Assembly (NCBI RefSeq): GCF_002954545.1
Contig: NZ_MSCH01000003.1
Coordinates: 2,457,991-2,521,990 of the forward strand
Direction of reading: 5' to 3'
Length of the DNA stretch: 64,000 nt
Source of the DNA: Psychrosphaera saromensis
Lineage (GTDB): Bacteria > Pseudomonadota > Gammaproteobacteria > Enterobacterales > Alteromonadaceae
In this document: piece after piece, positions 18,257-26,429 of the stretch
Numbering within the stretch: the first letter of the stretch is position 1
Layout of the letters: every line of letters starts with the position of its first letter
Translations under genes and position numbers: made by a program
Notes under the pieces: generated by a model
Told to the model about the DNA's origin: nothing
What the model saw: only the letters and a program-made list of their open reading frames with translations
Databases searched by the model: none

Positions 18257-18937
18257 TTACTCTGTGTAAATTTCATAATGCAGTACCTCCATTGTATAAG
18301 CTGCGGTGGCCATATCATTTTGTATAACCGACGTACTCAATACTCCAGAGATCCCAAAAGGGTTATAAAGAGACTCCAGTAGTAAGCCTTTTGGGTAATT
18401 AACAAAAATAATTTGATTTGGCGGCGGTGGTGGCTGATGAATACAAGCTCCAAAATAGGGCACTAAAAAAAATTGGGTAACGGTTTCGTCTTCATTAAAT
18501 TCTAATGGCACAATAAAACCGGGAATTTTCACAGCTTGTTTATCCATTTCTGGGATAACATTAATAGACACAAGCGCTTGTTGGTAACGGTCATCATTGG
18601 CCGCACTAATTGCATTTTGAATCTGGCTCTCCATTTGATCTTCAATAGAGCCATCTTTTATTTCAGCAATGTAATCAGGAGGGTTTAGCAAAGCATCTAA
18701 ATCGTTTTTAGGAATTAAGTCTATCCACTCTATGCTTTTAAAATTGATATCTGGAGTGTGCTTAACGGGCTTATGAATATAGTCATTGTCACGTTTTTGT
18801 AAGACGTCTTTACCAATGAATTCAGTCTTTTCTTCAGCTGTTTGTGCCGTTTTATTAAGTTCTTTTTCAGAGTTACCACAACTTAATAACTGTAATGTAA
18901 TAATTCCAATAAGAAAGACCGCGAATAACTGCTGCAT
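18257..18937 (-). CDS. DUF3299 lipoprotein
   Basis: I take the ATG at 18937, because it starts the lipoprotein signal MQQLFAVFLIGIITLQLLSC directly; a further in-frame ATG at 18979 would add 14 residues before it. The C-terminal half is DUF3299: KIPGFIVPLEFNEDETVTQF, then FLVPYFGACIHQPPPPPNQI and SGVLSTSVIQNDMATAAYTM. The HQPPPPPNQI stretch with its Cys is the family hallmark. The function is not established; in other genomes the domain is often near copper or ABC-exporter genes (recollection, not checked). It lies 205 bp downstream of nirK on the same strand, separated by a repeat element carrying a terminator-like hairpin. Confidence 0.8.
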   Translation of the reverse strand: MQQLFAVFLIGIITLQLLSCGNSEKELNKTAQTAEEKTEFIGKDVLQKRDNDYIHKPVKHTPDINFKSIEWIDLIPKNDLDALLNPPDYIAEIKDGSIEDQMESQIQNAISAANDDRYQQALVSINVIPEMDKQAVKIPGFIVPLEFNEDETVTQFFLVPYFGACIHQPPPPPNQIIFVNYPKGLLLESLYNPFGISGVLSTSVIQNDMATAAYTMEVLHYEIYTE

Positions 18938-19028
18938 AGTAATACCGTTAAGATGAATGTTTTTAAAATGATATAACATATCATTTAAAGTGCAAGCAGA
19001 TCATTGAAAGTAAAAGCAGTTAAAAGTC

Positions 19029-19141
19029 GCAAGCTTTAAGCGGTAAGTGAAAGTAAGAACAAAAAAAAGCGAACCAAATGGTTCGCTTTTAGCTGATATT
19101 AAAGATTGTAATTTTAAAGAAGGCTGTCTTTGTTATTCATA
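19029..19141. repeat. Heptad/hairpin intergenic repeat (copy 2), flush against the nirK stop
   Basis: The element has a heptad part (AAGCGGTAAGTGAAAGTAAG), a hairpin GCGAACCAAATGGTTCGC with A and T tracts at 19069-19090, and an AT-rich tail with GAAGGCTGTCT. It ends next to the nirK stop codon (19143-19145). The hairpin can terminate nirK transcription. The same order of parts occurs at 22401-22505. Confidence 0.75.
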
Positions 19142-19142
19142 A

Positions 19143-20258
19143 TTATTTAATAGGACTAGGCTTTTGAACTTGTTCCATCAAGTCATTATTCCACTTACCT
19201 TCAACAGAAACATGCGCGGTAGCACCTAACATAACCGCTTCAATTAAATTGTGGTTAACGTAAGCATAAAGGCCTGGTTGCTTAAAGGTATAAAGAGCAG
19301 CTGCCGCTTCACCACCAGAGATAGCCCATGTTTCGCGGTTAGTTGTTGGAACATCATCAAATGAACCACCGGTCCAAACAAGGTCACCGTGGCCACCAAT
19401 TAAGTGAATGCGTGTATCACGATTGGCTTGAGAATGAAGAAATAATACGGTTTCGCCCACTTTTGCAGTCATGGCATTTTCACCTGTTAATGCGCCTACT
19501 TTGCCATTAAATGTTAAATGCGTTGGCGTAAGCGTTCTCATAACCTCCATCGTATCCATCATACCCATTACCGGAGAATCGTAACGTTTGAAGTTACCTT
19601 TTTCATCTTTAGGCACGTACCAGTCTTGTTCACCAATATAATAAGCTTTGTCGTATGTGACTAATTCTCCTTTATTGTCTTTTAGACCATCACGAGGAAG
19701 GATCATAATTGCACCATTCATACCTGATACAACATGAAAAGGGATCATCACGCCACCTGGAGCACAATGATAAACAAACACACCCGCTTTAATTGCTTTA
19801 AAGCGAAGGATCACTTGTTCACCTGGAGCAACATTGGTTAGGGCGCCGCCACCCAAAGCACCAGTTGATGCATGAAAGTCAATATTGTGAACCATAGTAT
19901 TAGTTTTAGGGTTTTTCAGTGTTAACTCAATATAGTCATCTACATGAGCAACCATCATAGGTCCTGGATTTGAACCTTCAAAGGTCATAGCTTGCACAAA
20001 AACATTTGGTGCAATTTCCATTTCCTTTTCAATGATATTCATTGTCATTTCAATAATCTTAGGATTACCTTTAGCAACCTGATCATGTTTTGGTAAAAAT
20101 GGTGGAGCCACTAAAGTTTGAGTGACACGCTCAAGCCCTGCAGCTTTAGATTCAATGCCAACATTTTCAATATCAAATGTTTCATCCGCGAATGACAGTG
20201 ATGAAAATGATATTAGTGAAATAGTGAGTGTTATTACTACGTTTTTAAATTTTTTCAT
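19143..20258 (-). CDS. nirK: Copper-containing nitrite reductase (NO-forming)
   Basis: The start is the ATG at 20258, which begins the signal peptide [20 protein letters not shown] ending in LSFA; an in-frame ATG at 20294 adds a poor leader. The mature enzyme has two cupredoxin domains. Type 1 copper ligands: H124, C165, H175 and M180. Type 2 ligands and catalytic residues: D127, H129 and H164 ([28 protein letters not shown]), with the later His residues in [11 protein letters not shown] and YVNHNLIEA. It reduces nitrite to nitric oxide in the periplasm, using electrons from a cytochrome or azurin-type donor. All key residues are present. The promoter carries an FNR-type box and an NsrR-like palindrome, so low oxygen and NO control is likely. 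No nor genes are in this window. Confidence 0.95.
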   Translation of the reverse strand: MKKFKNVVITLTISLISFSSLSFADETFDIENVGIESKAAGLERVTQTLVAPPFLPKHDQVAKGNPKIIEMTMNIIEKEMEIAPNVFVQAMTFEGSNPGPMMVAHVDDYIELTLKNPKTNTMVHNIDFHASTGALGGGALTNVAPGEQVILRFKAIKAGVFVYHCAPGGVMIPFHVVSGMNGAIMILPRDGLKDNKGELVTYDKAYYIGEQDWYVPKDEKGNFKRYDSPVMGMMDTMEVMRTLTPTHLTFNGKVGALTGENAMTAKVGETVLFLHSQANRDTRIHLIGGHGDLVWTGGSFDDVPTTNRETWAISGGEAAAALYTFKQPGLYAYVNHNLIEAVMLGATAHVSVEGKWNNDLMEQVQKPSPIK

Positions 20259-20316
20259 TACTTTACTTTTTAGCTCCAAAATTAACGTTATCAATAATAA
20301 CGAGTACCTGTGGCAG

Positions 20317-20322
20317 AGTATG
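20317..20322 (-). promoter_or_regulatory. Candidate -10 of nirK
   Basis: CATACT (reading the minus strand) at 20322-20317, placing +1 near 20310. That puts the FNR-type box centre exactly at -41.5, the class II activator position. Confidence 0.5.
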
Positions 20323-20324
20323 GG

Positions 20325-20339
20325 GGTATATTAAATACC
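20325..20339 (-). promoter_or_regulatory. NsrR-like palindrome upstream of nirK
   Basis: GGTATATTAAATACC resembles the core of the NsrR consensus (GTATTT-n-AAATAC) with one mismatch in the inner arms. It lies between the FNR-type box and the -10, where a bound repressor would block polymerase. NsrR sites next to nirK are known in other bacteria. Confidence 0.35.
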
Positions 20340-20344
20340 GCACC

Positions 20345-20358
20345 TTGACCTAGATCAA
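20345..20358 (-). promoter_or_regulatory. FNR/DNR-type activator box upstream of nirK
   Basis: TTGACCTAGATCAA fits TTGAC-N4-ATCAA, the FNR/DNR consensus except for C in the left arm. It is centred 94 bp upstream of the nirK start and at -41.5 relative to the candidate start site. Confidence 0.65.
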
Positions 20359-20543
20359 TATGTGTCCCGTTCTAAAACCGTCAACTTACTTCTTATGGGG
20401 GGAAATATTAAAGATGGGGGGGGCGTTATTTTTTACTCTATTTTATATTTATTAACTGCTATGATAAAAAATCATAAAAATTTGTGGTTAATTATGAGGT
20501 TAGCATAAGTGCTATGCACCTAATCTCGTCAAGGAGTGAAATT

Positions 20544-22403
20544 ATGAAGATTTTTATTTTATCATTACGTTATTGTGTTTTATTACTTTGTTCTACTTTA
20601 GTAGTTGCTTGTGGTTCAAGTGGTAGTAAAGAGGATGTTGTCTCAGTTGAAGAGACGGCAGAAGTCATATCTGATGAAACAGTAAAAACAGGTTTCTTAA
20701 CTAATATTTCAGGTGTTACTTATACAACAGAAACACAATCTGGAGTTACAGGCGAATTAGGGGCGTTTCAATATAAAGATAACGAAACAATAACCTTTTC
20801 CCTTGGTGATGTTGTATTAGGTGAGGACGTTATTGTTCAGTCTGATATGACGATGTTTGACTTGGTGCCAAAATCAGTGATTTATACGACAACCGCTGAA
20901 ATTGAGGCTATGTATTATAGCCAAAAATCTGTGTCGGATGATGAGCGTATTGCGTTTTTTAAATTGAGTAATACGCTTTGGTTATTGCAGAGTTTTGATG
21001 ACGATTCTGACCTCGAAAATGGCATTAATATCTCAGCCGGTGTTGGGGAGCTATTGATGAATTCAAAAATTGATTTTGAAGAAGACGACTATGATGCTTT
21101 TAAACTTACTCTTCGCCACTTTTCGAATCGAGCAGCAAATCAAGGCTTAATTAATTCAGGCGCGATTAAACCTTTTGGTTCAGTATTAGATTATTTTTAT
21201 AGTGTATTAAATATAAGTCATAACTTTGTTGTAAATTCTATAACCAGTAATGATTATGGTGATGAAGTTTTTACCCACTCTTACACTTATGATTCAGCTG
21301 GAAATGTGTTGACGGATATAAGAAAGAAGGATGATGTCATAGATGAAATGATCAGCTATTCTTATGATGAAAATGGTAACCCGTTAACTTTTAGTCATGA
21401 TTCTGACGATGATGGTGATAGTACAGTGAATCGTACTGGAAGTTATACTTATGACAGTAACGGCAATCTGTTAACCTTTAGCTATGATTCTAGTGCTAAT
21501 GGAACAGTAAATAATATAAGAACTTATACTTATGATTCTGATGGTAATCAGCTAACGAACAGTTATGACAAAGATGTTGATGGCATAGCAGATGAACTGG
21601 AAAGTTATACTTACGATACTGACGGTAATCAGTTAACAATAAGTGAAGATTTTGACGCTGATGGTACAGCAGAAAGGCTCTCTACTTATACTTATGACAC
21701 AGACGGTAATCAGTTAACCGAGACTTATTACACTGATTCCGACAGTACACCAGTTTATGTTCAAACCTACACATACGATAGTCGTGGAAACCTCTTAACT
21801 TATAGCAATGATTCTAAGGGAGATGGTACGTTAAATTATGCAGATAGTTATGTATATGATACTCGTGGAAACCAGTTAACTTATAGCTCTGATTATAATG
21901 GTGATGGTTCGGCAATTTATATTGCAACTTCCACTTACAATAGTGATGACCTCATACTAACTTTCATTACTAAGTATTACGGGACTGGTACAAAAGAGGT
22001 GACAGAGACTTACACTTATGACTCTGACGGTAATCTGTTAACTAAAAGTAAAGATTATAGCAGTGATGGTACAGTAAATTACATTGAAACTTACACATAC
22101 GATAGTGACGGTAATAAATTAACCTATGCAGAGGATTATGACGCAGACGGTATAGTAGATTATCTTAATAGTTTTACTTACGATAGTAGTGGTAATCTTT
22201 TAACAGATACTCTTGATTATGATGCTGACAGTGTAGCAAATAGAGTTAATAGGTATACTTACGATAGTCAAAATAACCTTTTAACAGAAGCCTTTGATAG
22301 TGATGCTGATGGCACTGACGACTCTATTACTACTTTTACATATCTCGACTCGACTCTAGCTACAATTTTTTGTGATTTGAATAGCTGCTCAGAAATCTTT
22401 TAA
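20544..22403 (+). CDS. Lipoprotein of YD-like/EF-hand-like 27-residue repeats
   Basis: The start is the ATG at 20544 with AAGGAG at 20531-20536; it gives a lipoprotein signal with lipobox VVAC. An N-terminal domain (TGFLTNISGVTYTTETQSGV, GELGAFQYKDNETITFSLG) follows, of a type I know as a leader module in marine gammaproteobacterial lipoproteins. From base 21279 there are 13 tandem repeats of mostly 27 residues, each of the form TYTYDSDGNQLT (YD/RHS-like) then an acidic DxDxDG stretch that resembles an EF-hand/thrombospondin-3 calcium loop. The C-terminus CDLNSCSEIF has two Cys residues. Function unknown; surface-exposed, calcium-binding beta structure is inference. The gene is divergent from nirK. 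Confidence 0.8.
   Translation: MKIFILSLRYCVLLLCSTLVVACGSSGSKEDVVSVEETAEVISDETVKTGFLTNISGVTYTTETQSGVTGELGAFQYKDNETITFSLGDVVLGEDVIVQSDMTMFDLVPKSVIYTTTAEIEAMYYSQKSVSDDERIAFFKLSNTLWLLQSFDDDSDLENGINISAGVGELLMNSKIDFEEDDYDAFKLTLRHFSNRAANQGLINSGAIKPFGSVLDYFYSVLNISHNFVVNSITSNDYGDEVFTHSYTYDSAGNVLTDIRKKDDVIDEMISYSYDENGNPLTFSHDSDDDGDSTVNRTGSYTYDSNGNLLTFSYDSSANGTVNNIRTYTYDSDGNQLTNSYDKDVDGIADELESYTYDTDGNQLTISEDFDADGTAERLSTYTYDTDGNQLTETYYTDSDSTPVYVQTYTYDSRGNLLTYSNDSKGDGTLNYADSYVYDTRGNQLTYSSDYNGDGSAIYIATSTYNSDDLILTFITKYYGTGTKEVTETYTYDSDGNLLTKSKDYSSDGTVNYIETYTYDSDGNKLTYAEDYDADGIVDYLNSFTYDSSGNLLTDTLDYDADSVANRVNRYTYDSQNNLLTEAFDSDADGTDDSITTFTYLDSTLATIFCDLNSCSEIF
21279..22336 (+). repeat. Thirteen coding repeats, period 81 bp
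   Basis: Each unit codes SYTYDxxGNxLT and about 15 further residues. The DNA copies are diverged and alternative codons are used, so the array is old rather than freshly duplicated. Confidence 0.85.
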
Positions 22404-22505
22404 GCGGTAAGTAAAAGCAAGATCAGGCAGAGCGAACCAAATGGTTCGCTTTTTTATTGGGTATTAAATATTGGAATTTTGAAGAAGGCTGTCTACGTGA
22501 TTCCG
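22401..22505. repeat. Heptad/hairpin intergenic repeat (copy 3) containing the preceding stop codon
   Basis: It contains TAAGCGGTAAGTAAAAGCAA, the hairpin GCGAACCAAATGGTTCGC (22432-22449) with a T tract, and the tail with GAAGGCTGTCT. It aligns with copy 2. The TAA at 22401-22403 that ends the YD lipoprotein is the first triplet of this repeat. Confidence 0.78.
22432..22457 (+). terminator. Terminator hairpin within the repeat copy 3
   Basis: GCGAACCA/TGGTTCGC stem with AA loop and a following T run. Confidence 0.75.
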
Positions 22506-22543
22506 TATGTTAATTGCGTACGTCACCTTCGTTCTTATCTAGG

Positions 22544-23500
22544 CTAGTTTTTTCCTGCACGCCAAATGAGGATAAAAAACATTAAGAGATAAAGCGGTGT
22601 TTCAATAAAGGTGTCATAGGTGAGCCACTGGTCTTCGGTTAATTGACTCGCAACACTATAATTTAGGCCTGCCTTACATAAACTGATAAATGCTAAACCT
22701 AAAACAAAATATTTATGTTGAATAGGGGAGTTTAAGTACCGTTCAAAACGGGCTCCAAAGTAACCACCTTTATTAAACACTCCATCTATTATAAGAGCTG
22801 ATGCACTGATTAACCCCATAAATGTGCCCTTGAGTTGCACTAAATACTCACTTTGAAAGGCAATGGAGAATAGTGCTGATATTAACAGCATTATGGTTCC
22901 GAATACGGCAAATCCACCTAGCAAGTCCACTTTAACAAAGCGCTGGACAACAACCAGTGCTAATCCTAACGATACCCCGGTAAATGCTGCAGTAGTTAAG
23001 TCTCCGGTTATTTTTGCCACTGCAAAAAATGCTAGGCCAATAACGATGTCAGCAATAATAGACGGTTTGTTTTTTTTCCAATTTTCACTTTGAAGTTTTC
23101 TTTTATTATCTAGCTCTGGCAAATTTAACTTGGTGTTAAACTTCTCAAGTTTTGTCGTGGCAAAGTGGATGTCTTTACCTGGGTGACTTTCATAAATTAA
23201 CTCGCTAGTGTTACTGCTTTGATTACTTTCCCTAACTTGGATACCGACAGTGAACCAACTAAAGTAACCTACGGATACGCTTATTTCTTTAGTTTGATTA
23301 TCTGGTTCGGTTGTCTGGCTGTTAGGTTGAAACTTATGCTCAACCACTTTGAAGTCACCATCAAATAAATGTGTGGATTCGTCTACCAGTGTGCCATTAC
23401 AAAATAGCTGTGACGTATAGGTTGTAAATGAAAAAAAGTATTTCACTTCATAATCGTTACCGTCATATTGAAAAGGTCTTTTAAAAGTCCATAAACGCAT
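22544..23500 (-). CDS. Membrane protein, YciB/IspZ-like segment fused to a soluble N-terminal domain
   Basis: A 318-residue protein. Residues about 1-130 are soluble and beta-rich (MRLWTFKRPFQYDGNDYEVKY). The remainder has about six hydrophobic segments: PSIIADIVIGLAFFAVAKIT, TGVSLGLALVVVQRFV, GGFAVFGTIMLLISALFSIA, FMGLISASALIIDGVF, KYFVLGLAFISLCKAGLNY and TPLYLLMFFILIWRA. The order and the 'LKGTFMGLISASALIIDGVF' stretch recall septation protein YciB/IspZ, but this is judged by eye only. It is followed on the same strand by three more small unassigned genes, spaced by short repeats, so an operon is uncertain. Confidence 0.6.
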   Translation of the reverse strand: MRLWTFKRPFQYDGNDYEVKYFFSFTTYTSQLFCNGTLVDESTHLFDGDFKVVEHKFQPNSQTTEPDNQTKEISVSVGYFSWFTVGIQVRESNQSSNTSELIYESHPGKDIHFATTKLEKFNTKLNLPELDNKRKLQSENWKKNKPSIIADIVIGLAFFAVAKITGDLTTAAFTGVSLGLALVVVQRFVKVDLLGGFAVFGTIMLLISALFSIAFQSEYLVQLKGTFMGLISASALIIDGVFNKGGYFGARFERYLNSPIQHKYFVLGLAFISLCKAGLNYSVASQLTEDQWLTYDTFIETPLYLLMFFILIWRAGKN

Positions 23501-23585
23501 AATTGTCCCTGTTTTTATTTTTCTAAATTTTTTACTTCTCGCCAGCTCTGGAATTCATGTCAAATTAAGGTGGCTGTCTTTCTTA

Positions 23586-23984
23586 TTATAAGCGACATAT
23601 AGGCTCAATTACTTTGCCAGTTAAATCGATAACTAACTTCCGATTAAATTGCTTAGAAGGAACGTTGCCGTTGAATACCACATAACCGACTTTAAATATC
23701 CAATAGTTGTTTTTTAAGCCTTCTGGTGCCACAGAAGATAAGTTAAAACTTACAACATGTGCTTTTTCATTTCCTTTAAGATTACCAAGTGCCCATTTTT
23801 GAAAAATAGTATCGACTTCTTTGATAGTTAACGGCAAGTCTGAATCACCATTCCAATTTAAATTAGGAGGAGCAATAAATTGAAACATGCACGATTTACC
23901 TTTTGAACTCCAAGAGTCGAAAACAAAGCCATCAGCTAAAGAGTTAAACGATATAAAAGTAAGTATTACGAGCAGTAAGCGCAT
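23586..23984 (-). CDS. Secreted protein of unknown function
   Basis: A 132-residue protein with a short signal peptide (MRLLLVILTFISFNSLADG) and an AAGGG site before the ATG. The mature part has two Cys residues (KSCMFQF and EPICRL), which may form a disulfide, and a beta-rich core (HVVSFNLSSV, YWIFKVGYVVFNG, RKLVIDLTGKV). I do not recognise a family. The 85-bp gap to the YciB-like gene contains a fragment of the GCTGTCT repeat tail. Confidence 0.6.
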   Translation of the reverse strand: MRLLLVILTFISFNSLADGFVFDSWSSKGKSCMFQFIAPPNLNWNGDSDLPLTIKEVDTIFQKWALGNLKGNEKAHVVSFNLSSVAPEGLKNNYWIFKVGYVVFNGNVPSKQFNRKLVIDLTGKVIEPICRL

Positions 23985-24019
23985 GAATTCCCTTGTGGCT
24001 TATAACGAGGTTGTAGAAT

Positions 24020-24898
24020 TTATTCTAGCTTTTGTAATAAAGCAATAGCTTTAGTATGACCTAGTTCACTCGCTTGATTTAAATGATATTTCATTTTTTT
24101 TATATCTTTTTTAGCATGATAAATAATAGCTAGATTGTAATGTGCTCTACTTATATCATTGTCAGCCCCAATATTGTAAAAAGCTATAGCTAAGTCTAAA
24201 TCAACACCAACTCCTAACAGACCAACATGATAAATATCTCCTAACAACAATGCCGCATCAGTAGTTTGTAACTCCACGGATACTTTCAAGTATTTTATAG
24301 CATTCTCAGCATCGTTTTGAGTAAAAAAATAATGTCCTAATAAATAATGAGAAACGCCTGATTTATCATCATCAATAATATCTAAGATCAGTTCCAGGGA
24401 ATGATTTACATTCCTAAATTCTCCTTTGTCCAAATATAATATTTGAGCGTATAACCTAGCCCAATTAATATAGGCTTCAGATTTAAAGATAGGTTTTGAT
24501 TTTTCTATCTTCTTTAGAAAATCAATACTTGAATTAAAATTATCTTGATAAAAGTAAAGCTCCGCAGCATTTTGAGCTGCGATCATATTGCCTTTTGAAA
24601 ATGAATTTAAGAATAATTGTTCTGCAATATGAATATTTTCTTTATTTTCTTTCATCATATATAACAAACCCAATGAATTTTCTTTCCAGCCTGATTTATC
24701 TTCAGATAGATGATTGAATTCTTCAATCATCTGATCAACAACATCAAAGTTTTTATCTTTATTAATTAAAAGACTATCAAGCTTTCCTTGCAGGCATGCT
24801 TTATCATAATTGCAAAATAGCGTATTTGTATTTTTGTTTGCCATGACGAAAACACTGCATAAAGAAAAGCAGAAACATATAACGACATTTTTAATCAT
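24020..24898 (-). CDS. Secreted Sel1/TPR-repeat protein
   Basis: The start is the ATG at 24898, which follows GGAG at a good distance; an in-frame ATG at 24910 adds four residues. A signal peptide (IKNVVICFCFSLCSVFVMA) precedes a helical solenoid. Recognisable repeats include SGVSHYLLGHYFFTQND and AENAIKYLKVSVELQ, then the Sel1-like TDAALLLGDIYHVGLLGVGV. Such proteins serve as protein-binding scaffolds in the periplasm or outer membrane. A Cys pair occurs near the mature N-terminus (FCNYDKACLQG). The partner is unknown; neighbours are also envelope proteins. Confidence 0.7.
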   Translation of the reverse strand: MIKNVVICFCFSLCSVFVMANKNTNTLFCNYDKACLQGKLDSLLINKDKNFDVVDQMIEEFNHLSEDKSGWKENSLGLLYMMKENKENIHIAEQLFLNSFSKGNMIAAQNAAELYFYQDNFNSSIDFLKKIEKSKPIFKSEAYINWARLYAQILYLDKGEFRNVNHSLELILDIIDDDKSGVSHYLLGHYFFTQNDAENAIKYLKVSVELQTTDAALLLGDIYHVGLLGVGVDLDLAIAFYNIGADNDISRAHYNLAIIYHAKKDIKKMKYHLNQASELGHTKAIALLQKLE

Positions 24899-25059
24899 TC
24901 CCACTCCCATGCATTAATCTATTTTCAAGCCATTAAACTTCTAGTTTACCTGTAATAATAACTTTGATATACGGACGTTCCTGTGAAATCAACGCACTAA
25001 TAAAAGTATCTCATCTAAATTTATTGAGTATTCAAGATGACTGTTTACGTGAATTTTTA

Positions 25060-25776
25060 TCAATTTCCGACCTTAGGCAAAGTCTTTTTACTAACAACTT
25101 TGAATGTATCTAAATTAACTAGCATAGAAAAAACGTCGTTATTGTTAATAAAAATAACAAATAGCTCGCCTTCGGTATTAATAACGGACTTTACAATTCT
25201 ACTGTAGCCTTCGATTATTTCTACATAATCGGAGCCATCTATTTTACTGATTGCAAAAGTACGTTTGTCAAAATTATTAAATTTACCATCTAAATTTGTA
25301 TCACTATTGATAACCTCGTAAGTCATGGCAACCGCTTTGGTGTTATTAGAATATTCTGATCCTGAAATAGTACTAATATTGGTGATCAACTGATTAACGG
25401 ATTTGAAAAGCCAGTTAGAAGTGTTTGTTTTACTGTTTAGGAATAAGGCATTTTTTGATCTTGTTTCTGTATAATAACTTCCACTTCCACCAAAGCTATC
25501 AACAACAGTTCCTCTTGACTCTACTGATAATTTTTCTGACTCTAAAGGGATATAATAGAAGTCACTTTTCCCAATTCTATTAGGGTATCCAAGGCTCCAT
25601 TTTTCTTCATCTTCTTTATCATCCGCAAGGTTAAGAGTTTGCGGTGGAACATAATCTTCTTTAAGAAGGTGTTTCGTAATTTGATACCCAAAAAATAAAA
25701 TGCCAACAGAAATGCCTAAAAATAAGACCAATCCATTAAAATTCCACATCCATTTAAAAAAACGTTCAGACTTCAT
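25060..25776 (-). CDS. Membrane-anchored protein of unknown function with a Ca-loop-like motif
   Basis: A 238-residue protein with one N-terminal hydrophobic segment (about 16-32, GLVLFLGISVGILFFGYQI) and a large extracytoplasmic part. A GGAG site precedes the ATG. The stretch INSDTNLDGKFNNFD has the DxNxDGxxxxxD spacing of an EF-hand-like calcium loop. The downstream part (RTFAISKIDGSDYVEIIEGY, ELFVIFINNNDVFSMLVNLD) is beta-propeller-like in appearance. No family recognised. It is the last gene before the ~960-bp repeat-rich gap and the first of the minus-strand run 25776-22544. Confidence 0.6.
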   Translation of the reverse strand: MKSERFFKWMWNFNGLVLFLGISVGILFFGYQITKHLLKEDYVPPQTLNLADDKEDEEKWSLGYPNRIGKSDFYYIPLESEKLSVESRGTVVDSFGGSGSYYTETRSKNALFLNSKTNTSNWLFKSVNQLITNISTISGSEYSNNTKAVAMTYEVINSDTNLDGKFNNFDKRTFAISKIDGSDYVEIIEGYSRIVKSVINTEGELFVIFINNNDVFSMLVNLDTFKVVSKKTLPKVGN

Positions 25777-26105
25777 ATGACTCCATGTAATTTATAACAA
25801 TCTAATAATGAACAACTTGGTCATTTTTCTACCAAAACTTTCTCACTTCCATATATAGCTTTATTAGTATCAAATTATTTAACGTCTTACTAGTTCTTGA
25901 ATTAATAGAAATTGGATTAACTGGTCTTAGGTGATAAATGACTTAATGGGTTATTTACTTGAATATAGAGGGAATGGAATACCGAAATAGTAAAAATAGA
26001 TAAGTCAATTTGTTACACGACCAGTTAAGTTCGCTCTGCTTTTTGCTTTTGATCTCACCTCCGATTTAAATATCTGTGTTAAATATAACTTTTCTCAAAT
26101 CGATA

Positions 26106-26119
26106 GGGCATGGATGCCC
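26106..26119. repeat. CATGGATG-centred hairpin
   Basis: GGGCATGGATGCCC is a perfect 6-bp stem GGGCAT/ATGCCC with a GG loop. A looser relative, TTCAGGGACGAA, follows at 26134-26145. Confidence 0.85.
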
Positions 26120-26221
26120 GATTGAGGAAAATGTTCAGGGACGAATGTTTTTCCGTATTTGATGATTAAAGTTAGTATTTAATACAAATAGATATTTGGT
26201 TACGGGCGGCTTTTTGGCCTA

Positions 26222-26403
26222 CCTTTTTGGCTGTTGAAAAAGGTATGGTCGCCGCAGGTGAAATAGTCTTTTTATCTTTATAACAAAAAAATAGATAGTG
26301 CCTTTTTGGGCTGTTGCAAAAAGGTAACTCGCCGGAGGTGAAACAGTCTTTTTATCTTTATAACAAAAAAATAGATAGTGCCTTTTTGGGCTGTTGAAAA
26401 AGG
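26222..26403. repeat. Array A: about 2.3 copies of an 80-bp tandem repeat
   Basis: Copies begin at 26222, 26301 and 26381. Each begins with a CCTTTTT...AAAAAGG hairpin around GGCTGTTG, then CGCCG(C/G)AGGTGAAA(T/C)AGTC and an A/T-rich tail ending ATAGATAGTG. Only the hairpin of the third copy remains. The motif GCCGAAGGTGAAACAGTC reappears at 26624. Confidence 0.9.
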
Positions 26404-26409
26404 TATTGT

Positions 26410-26429
26410 CGAGTACATGGATGTACTCG
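26410..26429. repeat. CATGGATG-centred hairpin, 9-bp stem
   Basis: CGAGTACATGGATGTACTCG: perfect arms CGAGTACAT/ATGTACTCG around GG. Confidence 0.88.

Noticed and set aside
18257-18979. DUF3299 gene starting at 18979
   Set aside because: The extra 14 residues would push the lipobox far from the N-terminus; the ATG at 18937 gives a standard lipoprotein signal.
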